Below are positions 1 through 7,494 of a DNA stretch of 20,636 nt, piece after piece; within the stretch, counting starts at the first letter, position 1; the number at the start of each line of letters is the position of its first letter. The stretch comes from an uncultured Muribaculaceae bacterium. GTDB lineage: Bacteria > Bacteroidota > Bacteroidia > Bacteroidales > Muribaculaceae. Location of the stretch: NCBI GenBank assembly GCA_910577465.1, contig CAJTMM010000036.1, positions 1 through 20,636 of the forward strand. Direction: 5' to 3'. Below the pieces are notes generated by a model. It saw only the letters and a program-made list of their open reading frames with translations. It was not told the DNA's origin and did not search any database. The position numbers and the translations under genes were made by a program.

Positions 1-2
1 CC

Positions 3-1520
3 GCCAGCCACACCCTTTATGGCGAACTATACCACCGTCCCGCTGCCGACCACCCCAAAGGCACCATGCGCAAAGTCGTAGAATGGGACACCGGCAAACT
101 GCTCGGCGAAATCCCCGAGATAGCCCACACCTACACCACCATTGGCAACATGAACGAACATGGGCTCGCCATCACCGAAAGCACATGGGGCGGACGTGAC
201 GAACTCGCCGGCACAGGCATCATCGACTACGGCTCACTCATATACATCACCCTTGAGCGAGCCAAGACAGCCCGCGAAGCCATAAAAGTCATGACCGACC
301 TCGTCAAAGACTACGGCTACGCCAGCTCAGGCGAATCATTCACCATCGCCGACCCCGATGAAGTCTGGATTATGGAACTCATAGGCAAAGGCAAAGCCGA
401 CAAAGGAGCCGTATGGGTAGCCCGACGCATCCCCGACGACTGCATCTCCGGTCACGCCAACCACAGCCGCATTCACCGCTTCCCCCTCAAGGACAAAACC
501 GGCAACACCATCTACTCTCCCGACGTAATATCGTTTGCCCGCAAGCAAGGCTACTTCTCCGGTCGCGACGAAGACTTCAGCTTCTCACGCGCCTACGCCA
601 TCACCGACGGCGGCGCACTCCGCGGATGCGACGGACGTGTATGGGCATTCTACAACAAACATGCCGCCGACTCCATGGACACATACCTCGATTGGGTGCT
701 CCGCGGTCAAGGCGAACCGCTCCCGCTTTGGGTAAAACCCGCCAAGCCCCTCACCGCAGCCGACATGAAATGGATGATGCGCGACCACTTCGAAGGCACC
801 CCCATGGACATGACACTCGACGTCGGCGCCGGACCATACAAAGTACCATACCGTTGGCGTCCCCTCACCTACTCCGTCGACTCCGTCGAATACACCCACG
901 AACGCGCCATAGCCACACAGCAGACAGGATTCTCACTCGTCGCACAGCTCCGCAAGGACGCTCCCGAGCAGATGAAAGGCATCCTGTGGTTTGGCGTTGA
1001 CGACGCCAACACATGCGTCTACATCCCCATGTACAGCTGTCTTGCCGCCGCGCCCCACGAATTTGCCGTTGGCAATGGCGACCTCCTCAACCTCAAATGG
1101 GACGCCGCATTCTGGGTTACCAACTTCGTCGCCAACCAAGCCTACAACCGCTACTCTCAGATGATTCCCGACATACGCCGTGTGCAGTGCGCCATGGAAG
1201 ACACTATCGAAAGCGAAGTCAACACACTCTACGCCGAGATTCCCGAACTCGACCCCGACGTAGCAGTCAAACTCCTCAACGAGCACGCCGCCGACTGGTC
1301 TAAGAAATACACCGACCGCTACCGTCAGCTCGGCGAATACCTTCTGGTCAAATACCTCGACGGCAACGTCAAGAAAGAACGCGACGGACGCTTCGCACGC
1401 ACCGAAACCGGAATGCCCGAATCGCCACGCTTCGACGGCTACGACGAACGCTACTACCGCTCCATAGCTACCGACCCCAACGGCGGTCAACGACTCAAAT
1501 CACTCATTCTCTCTGAATAA
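3..1520 (+). CDS. C69-family dipeptidase, 5'-truncated by the window edge
   Basis: This is most of a peptidase family C69 (PepD-like) dipeptidase, an N-terminal-nucleophile cysteine hydrolase of short peptides. The frame is open back to base 3 and contains family-typical sequence (SHTLYGELYH) before the first ATG at 66, so that ATG is internal and the true start lies upstream of the window. 505 residues are visible. Typical family stretches are the segment around TIGNMNEHGLAITESTWGGR, the GIIDYGSL segment, and the region around SGESFTIADPDEVWIMELIG. The signal peptide and the catalytic Cys expected at the mature N-terminus are outside the window, so activity cannot be judged. The stop is at 1518-1520, and cytidine deaminase starts 30 bp later on the same strand, so the two may be co-transcribed. 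Codons strongly favour C in third position. The family call is secure; the substrate is not. Confidence 0.93.
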   Translation, partial: ASHTLYGELYHRPAADHPKGTMRKVVEWDTGKLLGEIPEIAHTYTTIGNMNEHGLAITESTWGGRDELAGTGIIDYGSLIYITLERAKTAREAIKVMTDLVKDYGYASSGESFTIADPDEVWIMELIGKGKADKGAVWVARRIPDDCISGHANHSRIHRFPLKDKTGNTIYSPDVISFARKQGYFSGRDEDFSFSRAYAITDGGALRGCDGRVWAFYNKHAADSMDTYLDWVLRGQGEPLPLWVKPAKPLTAADMKWMMRDHFEGTPMDMTLDVGAGPYKVPYRWRPLTYSVDSVEYTHERAIATQQTGFSLVAQLRKDAPEQMKGILWFGVDDANTCVYIPMYSCLAAAPHEFAVGNGDLLNLKWDAAFWVTNFVANQAYNRYSQMIPDIRRVQCAMEDTIESEVNTLYAEIPELDPDVAVKLLNEHAADWSKKYTDRYRQLGEYLLVKYLDGNVKKERDGRFARTETGMPESPRFDGYDERYYRSIATDPNGGQRLKSLILSE

Positions 1521-1550
1521 TCCCTCCGTCTCACACCGTACTACACCATC

Positions 1551-2024
1551 ATGAAAGATACAGAAGTCATCATACCATTTAAGATAGCCGCCTACGACGA
1601 ACTCTCCGACACCGACCGTCAGCTCGTCGACCTCGCCCGTCAGGCAACACATCGCTCCTACTCCCCCTATAGCCACTTCCGAGTAGGAGCGGCAATACTC
1701 CTCGACAACGGTGAAATCGTAACCGGAGCCAATCAGGAAAACGTAGCATACCCCTCAGGTACATGCGCCGAACGCACCGCCTGCTTCTACGCCCACGCCA
1801 CCTATCCGCAGGCAAAATTCGTCACCATAGCCATAGCAGCGCGCGACACCGACGGCAACGAAGTCACCGAACCCATAGCCCCGTGCGGAGCATGCCGCCA
1901 GGCACTCCTCGAGTACGAGACCCTCGCAGGCAACCCCGTCCGCGTCATCCTCACAGGAGCCACCACCCTCTATCTCCTCCCCTCCGTCCGCTCCCTCCTC
2001 CCCTTCGCCTTCACCGAATTCTAA
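1551..2024 (+). CDS. cdd: Cytidine deaminase
   Basis: This is a cytosolic zinc enzyme that deaminates cytidine and deoxycytidine to uridine and deoxyuridine in pyrimidine salvage. The protein has 157 residues, close to the homotetrameric cytidine deaminase length. The zinc and catalytic motifs are intact: TCAERTA (Cys72, catalytic Glu74) and PCGACRQ (Cys112 and Cys115). The substrate-binding segment NQENVAYPSG precedes the first motif, and YSPYSHFRVGAA near residue 38 is also typical of the family. The start at 1551 lies 30 bp after the C69 dipeptidase stop and gives a normal N-terminus with no signal peptide. Transcription probably ends at the hairpin about 30 bp downstream, which separates it from the convergent minus-strand operon. 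Nothing appears broken. Confidence 0.95.
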   Translation: MKDTEVIIPFKIAAYDELSDTDRQLVDLARQATHRSYSPYSHFRVGAAILLDNGEIVTGANQENVAYPSGTCAERTACFYAHATYPQAKFVTIAIAARDTDGNEVTEPIAPCGACRQALLEYETLAGNPVRVILTGATTLYLLPSVRSLLPFAFTEF

Positions 2025-2053
2025 CCCGCAGACTATTCTACCCGTTATAGTCT

Positions 2054-2095
2054 CGGCTGCCCGAGTCATGATTTTTATTCCGACCCGGGCAGCCG
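2054..2095. terminator. GC-rich hairpin between convergent genes
   Basis: Bases 2054-2063 (CGGCTGCCCG) pair perfectly with 2086-2095. The stem continues as GTC/GAC (2065-2067 with 2082-2084) after one mismatch, and the loop is AT-rich. It lies 30 bp after the cytidine deaminase stop and 26 bp beyond the stop of the minus-strand gene ending at 2121, so it could serve both directions. There is no clean T-run on either side, so this is a hairpin-based call. Confidence 0.6.
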
Positions 2096-2120
2096 CAGTA
2101 ATAATTATATCCCAATAGGG

Positions 2121-2909
2121 CTACTTTTTTGTCGACTCCCGGTAGAATTCCTCAAGCCCTACTATCGTGAGGATATCGCCGTCAAGCGTACGGTAGTAAA
2201 GCAGCCCTTCGGAATCCCACCAAAGATTGGTGACTCCTTCCGACAAAAGCTCCACTCCTTCCCCTAATCCTGAAAACCATAGCAGGGATTGGTCCGTGGC
2301 GACAAAGATTCCGATTGGCGACAGCTCCATGTCGGTTATGTCGGGAGCCGCGTAAAACGGCACAATCACACCATCCTCTTTCGCTATCATTATGGTTCCA
2401 TCCACCCATAGCAGGAGATTCTCTCCCATTCGGGCTATTTTCAGCAAGGGGGCTTCTATGCTGATGAGCGGGTCGCAATATCCCGTTCCGGGATTGATTT
2501 CATACACACATGAGAAATCTTCATCCGCGGTTATCGCATAAAATGTTGAATCGGTGGCATGCGAGAGCGTGAACTGTTCATTATCAAGCCGACCTACAAA
2601 CATGCGCGGCAACGAATCAGTAGCTATCCTGTAGATACTATCCCCCTCCGCAGCATAGAACGAACGGCCGCAACCCACTATCGAACGGGCTTGATTTGGT
2701 TCCGCCCAACGGATGAATGCCAATTCCGGGTTATCGATAAGCATCACCGAATCCTGTCCGCATACAACTCCGAGACCATACCCCGGCAACTGAAGTATAT
2801 CCTCCGGAGCAAGTTGCATCTCCTTATGGTCAAGGAGCGACACACGATAAACAGCCATGCAGGGCAATGCCCCGAGAAAGGCAATGATGGCAAATATAAT
2901 ATTTCTCAT
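2121..2909 (-). CDS. Secreted protein of unknown function, propeller-like; last gene of the five-gene operon
   Basis: I do not recognise a family. The 262 residues begin with a clear signal peptide (MRNIIFAIIAFLGALPCMA), so the protein is exported. The rest is rich in short beta-strand-like stretches with recurring small-residue turns (DSVMLIDNP, DSIYRIATDS, STFYAITADE, NLLLWVDGTIMIA, GIFVATDQSLLWF, GLLYYRTLDGDIL). This spacing of roughly 40 residues suggests a small beta-propeller, which is inference. No catalytic motif is visible. Its ATG overlaps the stop of the upstream gene by four bases (ATGA, 2906-2909), so translation is probably coupled to the preceding basic coiled-coil protein. It is the last gene before the convergent hairpin. 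Possible roles include binding or scaffolding for the other secreted products of the operon, but nothing in the sequence proves it. Confidence 0.75.
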   Translation of the reverse strand: MRNIIFAIIAFLGALPCMAVYRVSLLDHKEMQLAPEDILQLPGYGLGVVCGQDSVMLIDNPELAFIRWAEPNQARSIVGCGRSFYAAEGDSIYRIATDSLPRMFVGRLDNEQFTLSHATDSTFYAITADEDFSCVYEINPGTGYCDPLISIEAPLLKIARMGENLLLWVDGTIMIAKEDGVIVPFYAAPDITDMELSPIGIFVATDQSLLWFSGLGEGVELLSEGVTNLWWDSEGLLYYRTLDGDILTIVGLEEFYRESTKK

Positions 2910-4027
2910 AATGTGGAATATATCTCATGTTCTTTCAATAGTTGCAGCTCCTCATCAGTGGTCAACGGAGGTTGCCCAAGCAGTTCGAGTCTATCCTTAT
3001 GTTGGGTCAACCATGCCGGCTCCTTATATTGTGACCGGACATGTACCGGCGGTGGTGCCAATGGACCCGTTTTGAAGTCATCGCTGCTCCAGTCTTTACC
3101 AAGTGTCGATACAGCACTGTCACTAAGCTTGATACCCTTGTACTCGTCCCGCTTTTTCTCGGCTGCCTTCTTACGGCGTAGTTCCGCACGCACCATCAGT
3201 GCACGCTTAAGCATCACCTCCTGCTCCGGAGAAAGCTGCTTACGTTCTACCTGCGCAAGAGGTTTGCGCACGGTATTTTGTGGCTGCCGCTGCGGGTACA
3301 TCACACGCCGTGGCTTATTTTGGCGTCGCAGCAATTTGGCACGGTCGCTGCCTGATGATGTCTCTTGCCTTTTAAATTGTGGCCCGACGGTGCGGTGAGC
3401 CTGACGCGCACGCTGCTGAGCCAGGTAAGCTCCCTCGTTTGCATTATAATAATCATTCTGAATGCGACGGTTCGTCTCACCTTGCAGACGTGCATTTGTA
3501 GCCGCCGTCACAGCTGCAGCCCGGTTATCATCCGCTATCTTTTTCCTTATCTTTTCTTGTCGCCGGCGTTCCTGCTCACGCCTTATGGACTCCTGCCTTT
3601 CGGCAGCCATTTTCGCCCGCCACGCCCTTCCTGCCGCAGAAGTGCTGTGGTTGTAATTCTTGCCTGTCTTTCGTGCTTCCGACATGCTGTTGGCAGTAAA
3701 CCGAGAGGAGCTGCTTGTCCGATTTGGGCGCGCGGCTGCTACTCCCCTCGACACTTTATTATAAAGACCGTCGGTTTTGACACGATGCGATTGCAATACT
3801 ACCGGATTCCGCATACCATCCGCCACATCCTGTCTCATACAGATACCTATAGCCCGCATCTCCCGCGACCCGGTATTACAATTCACAACCTCTATCTCCC
3901 GGTCCACAGAACTTGTCAGGAAGTCCGTCTTGAATCGCTCATCATACCGCCATCCCTGTGCCTGACATGGGGCTATCGCGGTGGTCACTGCTGCGCAGAG
4001 TACTATCAATGAAAATATCGGTCTCAT
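2906..4027 (-). CDS. Secreted, highly basic, helix-rich protein of unknown function
   Basis: No known family is recognised. The 373 residues start with a signal peptide ending near CQAQ (residue 24). It is followed at once by GWRYDERF, which resembles the post-signal motif EWRCDEHDWL in two upstream paralogs. Residues about 130-220 are extremely rich in Arg, Lys, Gln and Glu with long helical character (for example QESIRREQERRRQEKIRKK). A second basic helical stretch runs through about 265-297. The last 75 residues are less basic and contain a proline run (PLAPPPVH) and an acidic end. The gene overlaps its neighbours on both sides by ATGA (4024-4027 and 2906-2909), so it belongs to the same translationally coupled operon. 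A coiled-coil or nucleic-acid or polyanion-binding role is possible from composition alone. I see no enzymatic motif. Confidence 0.75.
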   Translation of the reverse strand: MRPIFSLIVLCAAVTTAIAPCQAQGWRYDERFKTDFLTSSVDREIEVVNCNTGSREMRAIGICMRQDVADGMRNPVVLQSHRVKTDGLYNKVSRGVAAARPNRTSSSSRFTANSMSEARKTGKNYNHSTSAAGRAWRAKMAAERQESIRREQERRRQEKIRKKIADDNRAAAVTAATNARLQGETNRRIQNDYYNANEGAYLAQQRARQAHRTVGPQFKRQETSSGSDRAKLLRRQNKPRRVMYPQRQPQNTVRKPLAQVERKQLSPEQEVMLKRALMVRAELRRKKAAEKKRDEYKGIKLSDSAVSTLGKDWSSDDFKTGPLAPPPVHVRSQYKEPAWLTQHKDRLELLGQPPLTTDEELQLLKEHEIYSTL

Positions 4028-5628
4028 AATTTACTCTTCTTTAATTGATTAAACATCTGAGTATTAAACCATCGTCTAAACTCATCATATTTTTTCCTGC
4101 TCATACCTATTTTCCCAAAAGTCTCCTCCCAGTTTCTTTTTTCTTGCTTGACCAATTCTTTATTTGCTTTCTTTTGTGCTTTTGTTTCCTCTCCAAGAGT
4201 TATCCGGTTACCGTTCTGCCTAAGAAAGAAAACATTATCCTCAGGTTCCCATTTAAGATAAAGCGTCGAATTTGCCGAATCTTTTTGGGACACCCGGTTG
4301 GAATTTGATTTTGCCACGTTGAATTGCAGATGAATCCAAATCTGCATCGCTGTCGGACCGGTCAACGAAAGTGTCATCTCTCTGACCCATGACCGCGCTG
4401 TTGATACCGCCAGCCTGTCCAGTATGGAATTACCTATGGTATACATCACACCCGAAATCAGCTGACCTTTTACTTTAGTACCTGACTTAACATGACTGCG
4501 CGATAATTCTCCCATAGCGGATGCATGCGTGTTTTGCATAGACTGCCGTAGAGTTGCATAGTACTCAGGATTAAATCCGTGCAATTCGTCATTTGCCCAT
4601 AGGAAATAAGCTGACCGTGATTTTTCATCATACTCTTTGAATTGCGGATGCCCTTCAAAATAATCTTCTTTAAGAAGCCCCGATGGCTTACATTGATCAA
4701 AATAAAATGATTTTTTCTTCCGGAAATTATCAAGGCTCTCACTATCTTGAGGAACCTCATAGTTAACCAAAGGGAACTCGCAATACCTGACCAAACTTTC
4801 TCCGAAAATAGGTACGACTTCGTTGTCAGTAATCATAAGCACATGTGTTGCCCTCAAAAGGTCATTGTGAGCTTGGTTGTTCTCATCAAGATCTGTCACA
4901 AACATTTCTCCAAAAGATGGTGTGTAGCTTACGTCATGACATATACTTTCACCCACCCAGACTCCGACAATATCCTCATTGATGGGCTTTCGTTTCTCAA
5001 AGTCGACCACAAATTGCTTTGCTGTCTCTATTTCACTCGAATAATCAAAGCCATTTCTATCGGCATAATCAGCCAATAACGGCAATACCCGGTGTACCAC
5101 AGCCGTATCCGACTGCTCCTGTGCGAATACCAATTCCGTCGCATACAACGGTCCAAGATTCTCATTATCCTTATCCGCAATGGCGAGAAAGCAATCTTTG
5201 AATGCGTTGGCTCGGACCACATTTTCTCGTTCGATATTATCAACGTATACATTGTAGATACTGCTGCATATCGAATCCGCCACAGGCTTTTGGGCAGCGT
5301 AAGGTGCGTAGAAAAGCTTGATGGCATTCATACGCGATTTGACCATCTCCGGTTTATTCACCAACGCTTCGGCATAATTATCAGCCAGAATCATAGCCGA
5401 ATCCACCACAAGACCAACATCAATCGGTTTGGGCTTTGACGCCGTTTTCCTCTTCGGCACAGCAGCTCCCCGAGTACCATCAGCATTCCTCTTTTTACGG
5501 TTCAGTTCTTGCACTTCCGTGTCGCTCGGCAAATTCTGAGCCAACCAATCATGTTCATCGCACCTCCATTCCTGTGCCAAAAGTGTCAGAGGAAGTAATG
5601 TAAGAATTAATGCAATCATCTTTTTCAT
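4024..5628 (-). CDS. Tandem secreted paralog 3 (diverged body), unknown function
   Basis: Third of three tandem paralogs in transcription order; 534 residues. Residues 1-19 are a signal peptide, followed by EWRCDEHDWLAQN and a Lys/Arg-rich linker with PKRKT. Up to residue 171 (ending in AQE) the protein is nearly identical to paralog 2, and from PKRKT onward also to paralog 1. This block is predicted helical. Beyond it similarity falls sharply, leaving anchors shared with the others: GVWVGE near residue 222, AGELSRS, SKSNS and KWEPEDNVFF. The C-terminus ends in a basic helix and lacks the tail shared by paralogs 1 and 2. I recognise no domain or catalytic motif. ATGA overlaps join it to the genes on both sides. 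It is probably a secreted or periplasmic protein whose variable body carries the specific function; that is inference. Confidence 0.8.
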   Translation of the reverse strand: MKKMIALILTLLPLTLLAQEWRCDEHDWLAQNLPSDTEVQELNRKKRNADGTRGAAVPKRKTASKPKPIDVGLVVDSAMILADNYAEALVNKPEMVKSRMNAIKLFYAPYAAQKPVADSICSSIYNVYVDNIERENVVRANAFKDCFLAIADKDNENLGPLYATELVFAQEQSDTAVVHRVLPLLADYADRNGFDYSSEIETAKQFVVDFEKRKPINEDIVGVWVGESICHDVSYTPSFGEMFVTDLDENNQAHNDLLRATHVLMITDNEVVPIFGESLVRYCEFPLVNYEVPQDSESLDNFRKKKSFYFDQCKPSGLLKEDYFEGHPQFKEYDEKSRSAYFLWANDELHGFNPEYYATLRQSMQNTHASAMGELSRSHVKSGTKVKGQLISGVMYTIGNSILDRLAVSTARSWVREMTLSLTGPTAMQIWIHLQFNVAKSNSNRVSQKDSANSTLYLKWEPEDNVFFLRQNGNRITLGEETKAQKKANKELVKQEKRNWEETFGKIGMSRKKYDEFRRWFNTQMFNQLKKSKL

Positions 5629-5707
5629 AGGCTCGTATTTAAATGATTCGGTATATAATTGTCTGCCTTTGCCTTGAGTTTGGCAAGAGACTCAGCATTC
5701 CACTTTT
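5116..5707 (-). repeat. Homologous block, copy in paralog 3 head plus paralog 2 tail
   Basis: This block crosses a gene junction: the coding end of paralog 2, the ATGA overlap and the first 171 codons of paralog 3. It aligns without gaps to 6903-7494 at an offset of 1787 bases with only scattered differences by eye. A 115-base core, 5555-5669 against 7342-7456, is identical. Identity drops abruptly at both ends. Confidence 0.9.
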
Positions 5708-7415
5708 TCCAAGCAACGGGTCCCGTAGTTCTTCTATCAAACATCTCAAACTCCTGTTTAAGTTGTTTATATTCTTCAGTGCCCTTTCCCAGTTTCTTCA
5801 ATTGGCTCTTATACTCTTTTTCCTTCGTTACGACCCACTCATGATACTCTTTTTCATATTGTTTCTTTTTATTGTCCTCTTCTTTGAGGTCTTTATTGGG
5901 TAGATTATACAGAAAATACATTCCGGCCAATCCACTCAACCAATCTTTAGAGCAATTATCAAGATGTGTGCCGACAAAATTTATATTGTCATCCGGCTCC
6001 CATCTATAATATCTTATTTTACGGTTAACCGTATATGGAGTAACCGTCGTGGAATTTGACTTTGAGACTATCTTTTGGGCAAATATTTCAGCTTCAAGAC
6101 AATAAGGATTAATCATGTGGAGCGTTATTTCAAGGCTTTGAATTCTATCCGTTGACACCATTATGGCATCGACCAAGGCATTGACTCCAATACCGACAGC
6201 CCCGGCGGTAAGATTGCCGGCGAGTTTTTCGCCCGAACTATATTTGCTTCGGGACAATTCTCCCGCCACCTGTGCCTGAACCTGTTGGGTGGTTTGCCGT
6301 AATATAGCACCTATTTCAGCATTGTTTCTTTTCAATTTTTCATCTCCCCAAAATGCATATAATGAGTATGCACTTTCATCAGTCTGAATATAATTAGCAC
6401 TCTTATCTTCAAATCTGTCATTAAACCACCTCTTTGTAGGAGAAGGTGTGTCTAATATTGAATCATAAGTATTTATATTATGCGCAGAATTCTCCCATTT
6501 TTCAATTATACCATTGAATTTATTGGAGCCCAAGGTATTTTCACGTTTTCCATCGTATCTTATTATTGATAATCCGGTTATCGAATCAGGCCTCAGAGAC
6601 CTGTAGTACTTGTTTTTCAAACCATCGTAAATCATGTTGGACGCATCCCGGATTTGCAATATTACCTGACCATAGTACAAGTCAAACCATTCATCCCACC
6701 ATGGGTCTTCTATATTATCTATGCCCGCTATATCCTCTGATACCCAAACACCCGCAATGGCTTGGGCAATTGGTCTGCGGGTTCTGATTGATGTAATATA
6801 TGCTTGTGCTTTGGATATTTCAGCATCGTAATCAAACCCATTAAGCTGTGCATATTCTTTAAGAAGGGACAAGTAACTCTTCATGGCGATTGTATCTACT
6901 TTTTCCTGCGCCATAGCCAATTCTGCTGCATACAGCGGTCCAAGATTCTCATTATCCTTATCCGCAATGGCGAGGAAGCAATCTTTGAATGCGTTGGCTC
7001 GGACCACATTTTCTCGTTCGATATTATCAACGTATACATTGTAGATACTGCTGCATATCGAATCCGCCACCGGCTTTTGAGTAGAATATGGTGCGTAGAA
7101 ACGTTTGATGGCATTCATACGCGATTTGACCATCTCCGGTTTATTCACCACCGCTTCGGCATAATTATCAGCTAAAATCATAGCCGAATCCACCACAAGT
7201 CCTATATCAACCGGCTTGGGCTTTGGCACCGTTTTCCTCTTCGGCACAGCGGCACCCCGAGCACCATCAGCATTCCTCTTTTTACGGTTCAGTTCCTGTA
7301 CTTCCGTGTCGCTCGGCACATTCTGAGCCAACCAATCATGCTCATCGCACCTCCATTCCTGTGCCAAAAGTGTCAGAGGAAGTAATGTAAGAATTAATGC
7401 AATCATCTTTTTCAT
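5625..7415 (-). CDS. Tandem secreted paralog 2 (mosaic of the other two), unknown function
   Basis: The middle paralog has 596 residues. Its head (signal peptide, EWRCDEHDWLAQN, basic linker, helical block to about residue 171) matches paralog 3 almost base for base. Its body and tail instead follow paralog 1: GVWVSEDIAG, ILQIRD, SAHNIN, FWGDEKLKRNNAEIGAI, INPYCLEAE, RYYRWEPDDNINFVG, and a final 26-residue stretch beginning WNAESLAKLKAKAD that is identical to paralog 1. It therefore looks like a hybrid made by unequal crossing-over between its neighbours, followed by divergence of the body. Residues about 510-560 are a charged, probably coiled-coil helix. The protein carries no recognised domain. 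It overlaps both neighbours by ATGA. A secreted or periplasmic location follows from the signal peptide; function is unknown. Confidence 0.8.
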   Translation of the reverse strand: MKKMIALILTLLPLTLLAQEWRCDEHDWLAQNVPSDTEVQELNRKKRNADGARGAAVPKRKTVPKPKPVDIGLVVDSAMILADNYAEAVVNKPEMVKSRMNAIKRFYAPYSTQKPVADSICSSIYNVYVDNIERENVVRANAFKDCFLAIADKDNENLGPLYAAELAMAQEKVDTIAMKSYLSLLKEYAQLNGFDYDAEISKAQAYITSIRTRRPIAQAIAGVWVSEDIAGIDNIEDPWWDEWFDLYYGQVILQIRDASNMIYDGLKNKYYRSLRPDSITGLSIIRYDGKRENTLGSNKFNGIIEKWENSAHNINTYDSILDTPSPTKRWFNDRFEDKSANYIQTDESAYSLYAFWGDEKLKRNNAEIGAILRQTTQQVQAQVAGELSRSKYSSGEKLAGNLTAGAVGIGVNALVDAIMVSTDRIQSLEITLHMINPYCLEAEIFAQKIVSKSNSTTVTPYTVNRKIRYYRWEPDDNINFVGTHLDNCSKDWLSGLAGMYFLYNLPNKDLKEEDNKKKQYEKEYHEWVVTKEKEYKSQLKKLGKGTEEYKQLKQEFEMFDRRTTGPVAWKKWNAESLAKLKAKADNYIPNHLNTSL

Positions 7416-7494
7416 AGGCTCGTATTTAAATGATTCGGTATATAATTGTCTGCCTTAGCCTTTAGTTTGGCAAGAGACTCAGCATTCCACTTTT
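6903..7494 (-). repeat. Homologous block, copy in paralog 2 head plus paralog 1 tail
   Basis: Second copy of the junction block: the end of paralog 1, the ATGA overlap and the first 171 codons of paralog 2. Most differences from the 5116-5707 copy are synonymous or conservative. The 115-base identical core covers the signal peptide, the overlap and the end of the upstream gene, parts that encode different things in two frames. Confidence 0.9.

Noticed and set aside
66..68. ATG at 66 as the start of the C69 dipeptidase
   Set aside because: The frame is open upstream and already encodes family-typical residues, so the gene continues off the window edge.
413..1000. Open frame of 195 codons on the plus strand inside the C69 gene
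   Set aside because: It is rich in Arg, His and Pro, the usual artefact of a shifted frame in C-ending codons, and overlaps a gene with clear family motifs.
2559..3398. 279-codon plus-strand frame opposite the last two operon genes
   Set aside because: It crosses a gene boundary of the minus-strand operon, has Cys/Ser/Arg-rich low-information composition and lacks a promoter. The minus-strand genes have signal peptides and ATGA coupling.
3365..4012. 215-codon plus-strand frame opposite the basic helical protein
   Set aside because: It is the antisense shadow of Lys/Arg/Glu-rich codons. No domain or start signal was seen.
5116..7494. Insertion sequence as the cause of the repeated blocks
   Set aside because: The repeats lie within continuous coding frames of paralogous genes, with no transposase, terminal inverted repeats or target duplications.
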